Shown piece after piece: positions 6,221 through 9,282 of a DNA stretch of 9,282 bases; positions within the stretch are counted from its first letter, which is position 1; every line of letters starts with the position of its first letter. A program made the position numbers and the translations under genes. The notes beneath the pieces were generated by a model that was not told the DNA's origin, searched no databases, and saw only the letters and a list, made by a program, of their open reading frames with translations. Source of the stretch: Actinomycetes bacterium (GTDB lineage: Bacteria > Actinomycetota > Actinomycetes > Actinomycetales > Demequinaceae); the NCBI GenBank assembly GCA_023432235.1, contig JAEYUX010000065.1, positions 1 to 9,282 on the forward strand, read 5' to 3'.

Positions 6221-7228
6221 TCAGCGCCGGGGCCGTACCAACCCCAGCCGGTCATAGATGCGCTCGAGCGTCGCGTGCGCAATTGTGGCCGCCTTTTCGG
6301 CACCTTCCGCCAACACCGTGTCCAACCGTTCCGGGGACTCAATCCATTCCACAGCGCGTTCACGCAACGGCGCGAGGCCGTCGACCACAATGTCAGCAAG
6401 GTCGACTTTGAGGTGGCCGTACATCTTGCCTTCGTACTCAGCGACGATGTCGGCAATGGCCTTGCCAGTGAACGCGGAGTAGATAGAGAGCAGGTTCGAG
6501 ATACCCGGCTTCTGCTCTGGGTCGAAAGCGATGACGGTGTCCGTGTCAGTGACGGCGGACTTGATGCGCTTGGCGATCGTCTTCGGGTCATCGAGGATGT
6601 CGATGACGCCTGCCGGGCTCGATGCCGATTTCGACATCTTTGCCGTTGGGTCCTGGAGGTCGTAGATCTTGGCGACCTCCTTGACGATGTGCGGCTCCGG
6701 AACCACCGCGGCACCGTCACCGAGTCGCGCATTGAGGCGCTGCGCGAGGTTGCGCGAAAGCTCGAGGTGCTGGCGCTGGTCCTCACCTACCGGCACCACG
6801 TGGGTGTCGTAAAGGAGGATGTCGGCCGCCATGAGGATCGGATACGTGAACAGACCCACGTTGGTGCCGGTTTCGCCGACCTTCGCGGACTTGTCCTTGA
6901 ATTGCGTCATCCGCGCGGCTTCGCCCATGCCCGTGAAGGTGGCGAGCACCCACGCGAGCTCGGCGTGCTGCGCCACATGCGATTGCACAAAGAGCACTGA
7001 ACGCGCTGGATCCACACCCGCTGCCAAGTATTGGGCAGCGGTGATCCGCGTGCGGCGAGCGAGTTCTACGGGGTCGGGTGCCACCGTGAGGGCGTGCAGG
7101 TCGACCACGCAGTAAATCGCGTCATGCGTGTCTTGGAGAGCGACCCATTGAGTCAACGCGCCCAAGTAGTTGCCGAGGTGGAGAGAGTCCGATGTCGGCT
7201 GCATGCCCGAGAAAACGCGCTGAGTCAT
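6221..7228 (-). CDS. trpS: Tryptophan--tRNA ligase
   Basis: This 335-residue class I aminoacyl-tRNA synthetase charges tRNA-Trp. The HIGH-type motif appears as HLGN (residues 17-20, in SLHLGNYLG) after the typical opening FSGMQPTSDS, and the KMSKS loop is intact at 197-201. The stretch MAADILLYDTHVVPVGEDQRQHLEL contributes the tryptophan and ATP pocket as in other bacterial TrpS (the quoted motif is split here as MAADILLYDTH plus VPVGEDQRQHLEL). Length is typical of the short bacterial form. The ATG at 7228 has no Shine-Dalgarno; an AACAAT hexamer 6 bases before it could be a -10 for a leaderless transcript. It is followed at 13 bases by the YihY-family gene and preceded by tatB after a 54-base gap. 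No T-box or other leader element is visible, and there would be little room for one. Confidence 0.96.
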   Translation of the reverse strand: MTQRVFSGMQPTSDSLHLGNYLGALTQWVALQDTHDAIYCVVDLHALTVAPDPVELARRTRITAAQYLAAGVDPARSVLFVQSHVAQHAELAWVLATFTGMGEAARMTQFKDKSAKVGETGTNVGLFTYPILMAADILLYDTHVVPVGEDQRQHLELSRNLAQRLNARLGDGAAVVPEPHIVKEVAKIYDLQDPTAKMSKSASSPAGVIDILDDPKTIAKRIKSAVTDTDTVIAFDPEQKPGISNLLSIYSAFTGKAIADIVAEYEGKMYGHLKVDLADIVVDGLAPLRERAVEWIESPERLDTVLAEGAEKAATIAHATLERIYDRLGLVRPRR

Positions 7229-7234
7229 GGGGGT

Positions 7235-7240
7235 ATTGTT
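7235..7240 (-). promoter_or_regulatory. Possible -10 element of trpS (leaderless)
   Basis: The minus strand reads AACAAT, which keeps the critical A at position 2 and T at position 6 of TANNNT but lacks the first T. Six bases separate it from the ATG, the same spacing as for manC, and no Shine-Dalgarno is present. No -35 is recognisable. The 54-base gap to tatB contains only a short GGGC...GCCC repeat, too weak to call a terminator. Confidence 0.25.
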
Positions 7241-7282
7241 CCAAACTCTTAAGGGCCCTCGTGCCCGCCAATCGGCCGACGC

Positions 7283-7684
7283 TCAGGTCGCCTCGGGATC
7301 GAAGGGCGCGGCACCGTCCGTCGCCTCCGCATCCACTGGCCGCGACGACCTGCGCTCGCGGCGGGTGCCCAGCACCCCGGTACCCGCATGACCCGACGCA
7401 ACAGCGGCAACGGATGCGGTGCCGATGGTGGGCGTCGCGTCGTCGTCAAATAGTGCATCGCGAACAATGCGCCGAGGGTCGTATTGCCGAGGGTCGAGCG
7501 CGTCCCAATTGACGTCATCGCCCCATTCCTCGCGAAGCGCTTGCTGGCCATCGGCGACGATGCCGCGCATGCGGCGCACAAGCGAACGAAGACCGCGCAC
7601 GTACTCGGGCAATCTCTCGGGACCCACCAAAATCACCGCGAGCACCGCGATGATGAGGAATTCGGATCCGTTGATGTCAATCAC
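7283..7684 (-). CDS. tatB: Sec-independent protein translocase subunit TatB
   Basis: The 133-residue product is the TatB component of the twin-arginine translocase, which with TatC binds Tat signal peptides and exports folded proteins. The N-terminal helix (residues about 6-20, NGSEFLIIAVLAVILVG) ends at the Gly21-Pro22 hinge, and ERLPEYVRGLRSLVRRMRG forms the amphipathic helix. The acidic section ALREEWGDDVNWDALDPRQ with the following YDPRRIVRDAL is characteristic of actinobacterial TatB rather than TatA. The tail is low-complexity and charged. The GTG at 7684 is chosen because family members begin right before this helix; a longer reading upstream would overlap htrA and adds nothing TatB-like. 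It starts 4 bases after the htrA stop, with AGGGG just upstream, so the two are coupled. htrA-tatB adjacency is known from the actinobacterial sigE region. Confidence 0.9.
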   Translation of the reverse strand: MIDINGSEFLIIAVLAVILVGPERLPEYVRGLRSLVRRMRGIVADGQQALREEWGDDVNWDALDPRQYDPRRIVRDALFDDDATPTIGTASVAAVASGHAGTGVLGTRRERRSSRPVDAEATDGAAPFDPEAT

Positions 7685-7688
7685 GCCC

Positions 7689-9068
7689 CTATTGTGACGG
7701 GTCGCCGCCGGAACCGTCATCCAAGGTGCCGTCAGCGAAGTCGAGATCGCCAAGCACACCGAGTGTGACGGTGAAATCGAGTTCAGTGCCATCCCGATCC
7801 ACCGTGAACGTCATCGTGTCGCCCGGCGCGTGGGAGCGGATGATGACAATGGCGGTGTTCGACTCAGCGACAGGCACGCCATCGATGCGAATGATGACGT
7901 CGCCCTCCTGCATGCCAGCAACATCCGCAGGTGAACCGGGAACGATGCCTACGCCGCCGTTGCTGAACTGTGAGGAATCAGCGATGCGCACGCCCCGACC
8001 AAGGTAGGTGCGGTCGAGCTGAGCACCGATAGCGGGAACTTGAGCACTTCCAGTCGCGATGAGCTCCTCTGCCACGCGACGCGCCTGGTTCGACGGGATG
8101 GCGAAGCCGAGTCCCACTGACCCCGCTCCACTGATACGCGTCGCTCCCGGCAAGGCGGCAATCGCGCTGTTGATGCCGATCACTTCCGCCTTCATGTTGA
8201 GGAGAGGGCCACCGGAGTTGCCCGGGTTAATGGCGGCGTCGGTCTGAATTGCTGCCATGTAGGCAGGAGTGCCGTCGGCCTGACCCGTGGTGACCGGTCG
8301 GTTGACAGCGGAAACGATGCCTGAGGTGACGGTGGCGTCAAGGCCCAAAGGCGAACCGACCGCCACGACCTGCTCCCCCACGACCATCGCGTCGGAGTCG
8401 CCAAGCACGAGCGGCGTGAGGCCGGTCGCGTCCACCTTGATCACCGCAAGGTCGTAATCGGGTGAGGTGCCCACAACTGTCGCGGACCGCACCTCTCCGT
8501 CGCTAAAGAGCACCCGGTCGATCGTGTCAGTGCCTTCGACCACGTGGTGGTTGGTGAGGATGTAGCCGTCCTCCCGAATGATGAGTCCCGATCCCGTGGA
8601 CGCGCCGCTCTCGGTGGCCGTTTGGATTTGAACCACGGATGGCAGCACCGCGGCCGCAACCACCGGGATCGATCCCTCGACGGGCGCGTCATCACCCGTG
8701 CTCGCGGAGACAGGAAGAGTGACAGGCTGGCCGCCGCTGCTGTCCGCCGGACCCCACTCTTGCCACGCCGCCGCGCCGCCCACACCGCCAGCAAGGCCCA
8801 GTAGCAACGAGGTGCCGGCAATCGCCGCAACAGTGCGGGCACGCGGGCGTGGGTGGGCCGGAGGGCGGGGCAAAGGGGCCGGCACGATGTACTCGGCCTC
8901 GGCGTCGTCCGAGGGAGCGGGCGGGCCAAACAGATCGTTGAGCGAGTCCCGGCGTGGCGCTTGCTCCGTTGACGCCTCCTCGGGCGCCGGAGCGTCAGCG
9001 TCAGTCTGAACGGTCCCAGCGTCACTCGAAGGGCGCAGTGGTTCCTCAGGGGACGCAAATTGCGACAT
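7689..9068 (-). CDS. htrA: Membrane-anchored HtrA/DegP-like serine protease with PDZ domain
   Basis: This 459-residue S1C-family protease would degrade or check misfolded proteins on the outer face of the membrane under envelope stress. A disordered, acidic and proline-rich cytoplasmic segment (1-78, with a DSLNDLFGPP patch at 41-50) leads to one transmembrane helix (about 79-101) that acts as uncleaved anchor. The trypsin-like domain has a complete triad: His175 (LTNHHVV), Asp206 (DYDLAVIKV) and Ser285 (NPGNSGGPL). A single PDZ domain spans roughly 355-440, including GIVPGSPADVAGMQEGDVIIRI (shown across the GSPADVAGMQ core), for substrate C-terminus binding or allosteric control. The ATG follows AGGAG by 5 bases, and that site overlaps the stop of the upstream gene. 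The chain tatB-htrA-regulator points to control by a SigE-type extracytoplasmic sigma factor encoded to the right of the window. Confidence 0.93.
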   Translation of the reverse strand: MSQFASPEEPLRPSSDAGTVQTDADAPAPEEASTEQAPRRDSLNDLFGPPAPSDDAEAEYIVPAPLPRPPAHPRPRARTVAAIAGTSLLLGLAGGVGGAAAWQEWGPADSSGGQPVTLPVSASTGDDAPVEGSIPVVAAAVLPSVVQIQTATESGASTGSGLIIREDGYILTNHHVVEGTDTIDRVLFSDGEVRSATVVGTSPDYDLAVIKVDATGLTPLVLGDSDAMVVGEQVVAVGSPLGLDATVTSGIVSAVNRPVTTGQADGTPAYMAAIQTDAAINPGNSGGPLLNMKAEVIGINSAIAALPGATRISGAGSVGLGFAIPSNQARRVAEELIATGSAQVPAIGAQLDRTYLGRGVRIADSSQFSNGGVGIVPGSPADVAGMQEGDVIIRIDGVPVAESNTAIVIIRSHAPGDTMTFTVDRDGTELDFTVTLGVLGDLDFADGTLDDGSGGDPSQ

Positions 9069-9073
9069 GCCTA

Positions 9074-9078
9074 CTCCT
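9074..9078 (-). promoter_or_regulatory. Ribosome binding site of htrA
   Basis: The minus strand reads AGGAG 5 bases before the htrA ATG. Its first two bases are part of the TAG stop of the upstream gene, which suggests coupled translation. Confidence 0.7.
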
Positions 9079-9282
9079 AGTCCAACAGTGCGTCAGCGAG
9101 CGCCTCAAAGCCACCGGAGACGCGCTCCATGAAGCCCGGCTCATCTACTGACGGAAACTCCTCGGCGACCTCGGTGAGTTCAGCGAGCGCGCACTCACAC
9201 GACAACGCAATGACCACATCACCCGTCTGCCAGGCCACCGATGACGTGTCACCGTCGCTCAGCACGTACAGCTCCTCGCCAC
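9077..9282 (-). CDS. C-terminal part of a probable RseB/MucB-like sigma-factor regulatory protein (partial)
   Basis: The last 68 codons of a gene that enters from the right edge. The visible part begins GEELYVLSDGDTSSVAWQTGD in frame with no stop, so the GTG at 9265 is internal rather than a start. It reads like the closing strand pair and helix of a LolA/RseB-type domain: a hydrophobic strand (SSVAWQTGDVVIALSC), a helix that tests a difference (ALAELTEVAEEFP), and a final amphipathic helix (FMERVSGGFEALADALL). In several actinobacteria a protein ending in this way lies between the SigE anti-sigma region and htrA. A plain anti-sigma factor C-terminus is the main alternative. Two cysteines (CEC) are visible but form no zinc motif. 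The stop is 8 bases from the htrA start. Confidence 0.5.
   Translation of the reverse strand, partial: GEELYVLSDGDTSSVAWQTGDVVIALSCECALAELTEVAEEFPSVDEPGFMERVSGGFEALADALLD

Noticed and set aside
6208..6786. In-frame upstream extension of the YihY-family protein.
   Set aside because: The extension overlaps trpS, reads as Ser/Arg-rich nonsense, and the family start is fixed by the GGGGAGG site before the ATG at 6207.
7248..7282. GGGC...GCCC repeat and AGGGCCCT palindrome after tatB as an intrinsic terminator.
   Set aside because: The stem is only about 4 base pairs and no T-run follows, so it falls short of a terminator.
7685..7792. Longer TatB starting from an ATG inside htrA.
   Set aside because: The extra 36 residues do not belong to TatB and would precede the membrane helix; the GTG at 7684 gives the normal family N-terminus.

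Overview
The window reads as ordinary chromosomal core sequence of a G+C-rich actinobacterium, most likely a member of the Micrococcales. The evidence is strong third-position G/C in every gene, GTG starts, tightly coupled genes, the actinobacterial gene order sdhC-sdhD-sdhA-sdhB, and an HtrA-TatB pair of the kind found next to the SigE envelope-stress genes in this phylum. The lineage call below phylum level is inference. I see no mobile element, CRISPR array, rRNA, tRNA or toxin/defence module.

Left part (1-1257, minus strand): the first codons of a secreted protein or lipoprotein run off the left edge. Upstream of it lies a mannose-1-phosphate guanylyltransferase gene (manC), which supplies GDP-mannose for glycans and glycolipids. 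manC is divergent from the succinate dehydrogenase operon across a 52-bp gap. In that gap two -10-like hexamers, one per strand, overlap, and the minus-strand one is placed so that manC could be leaderless.

Middle (1310-5203, plus strand): sdhC, sdhD, sdhA and sdhB form one compact operon with gaps or overlaps of a few bases. It encodes the whole complex II: two haem/quinone membrane subunits, the flavoprotein with covalent FAD, and the three-cluster iron-sulfur subunit. All expected catalytic and cluster-ligand residues are present. A small two-helix membrane protein of unknown function follows 3 bases after sdhB and ends exactly on a TTAA tetranucleotide that also holds the stop codon of the oncoming gene.

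Right part (5200-9282, minus strand): reading in the direction of transcription (right to left) come the C-terminal end of a probable RseB/MucB-like sigma-factor regulatory protein, a membrane-anchored HtrA-type trypsin-like protease with a PDZ domain, TatB of the twin-arginine translocase, tryptophanyl-tRNA synthetase, and a YihY/BrkB-family membrane protein. The first three look like the tail of a SigE-type envelope-stress operon; trpS and the YihY gene form a second tight pair.

No convincing new system was found. The points most worth checking are the overlapping divergent promoter, the terminator-less TTAA junction between two converging operons, the unknown membrane protein attached to the sdh operon, and the truncated regulator at the right edge. 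Every stretch between genes is under 120 bases.
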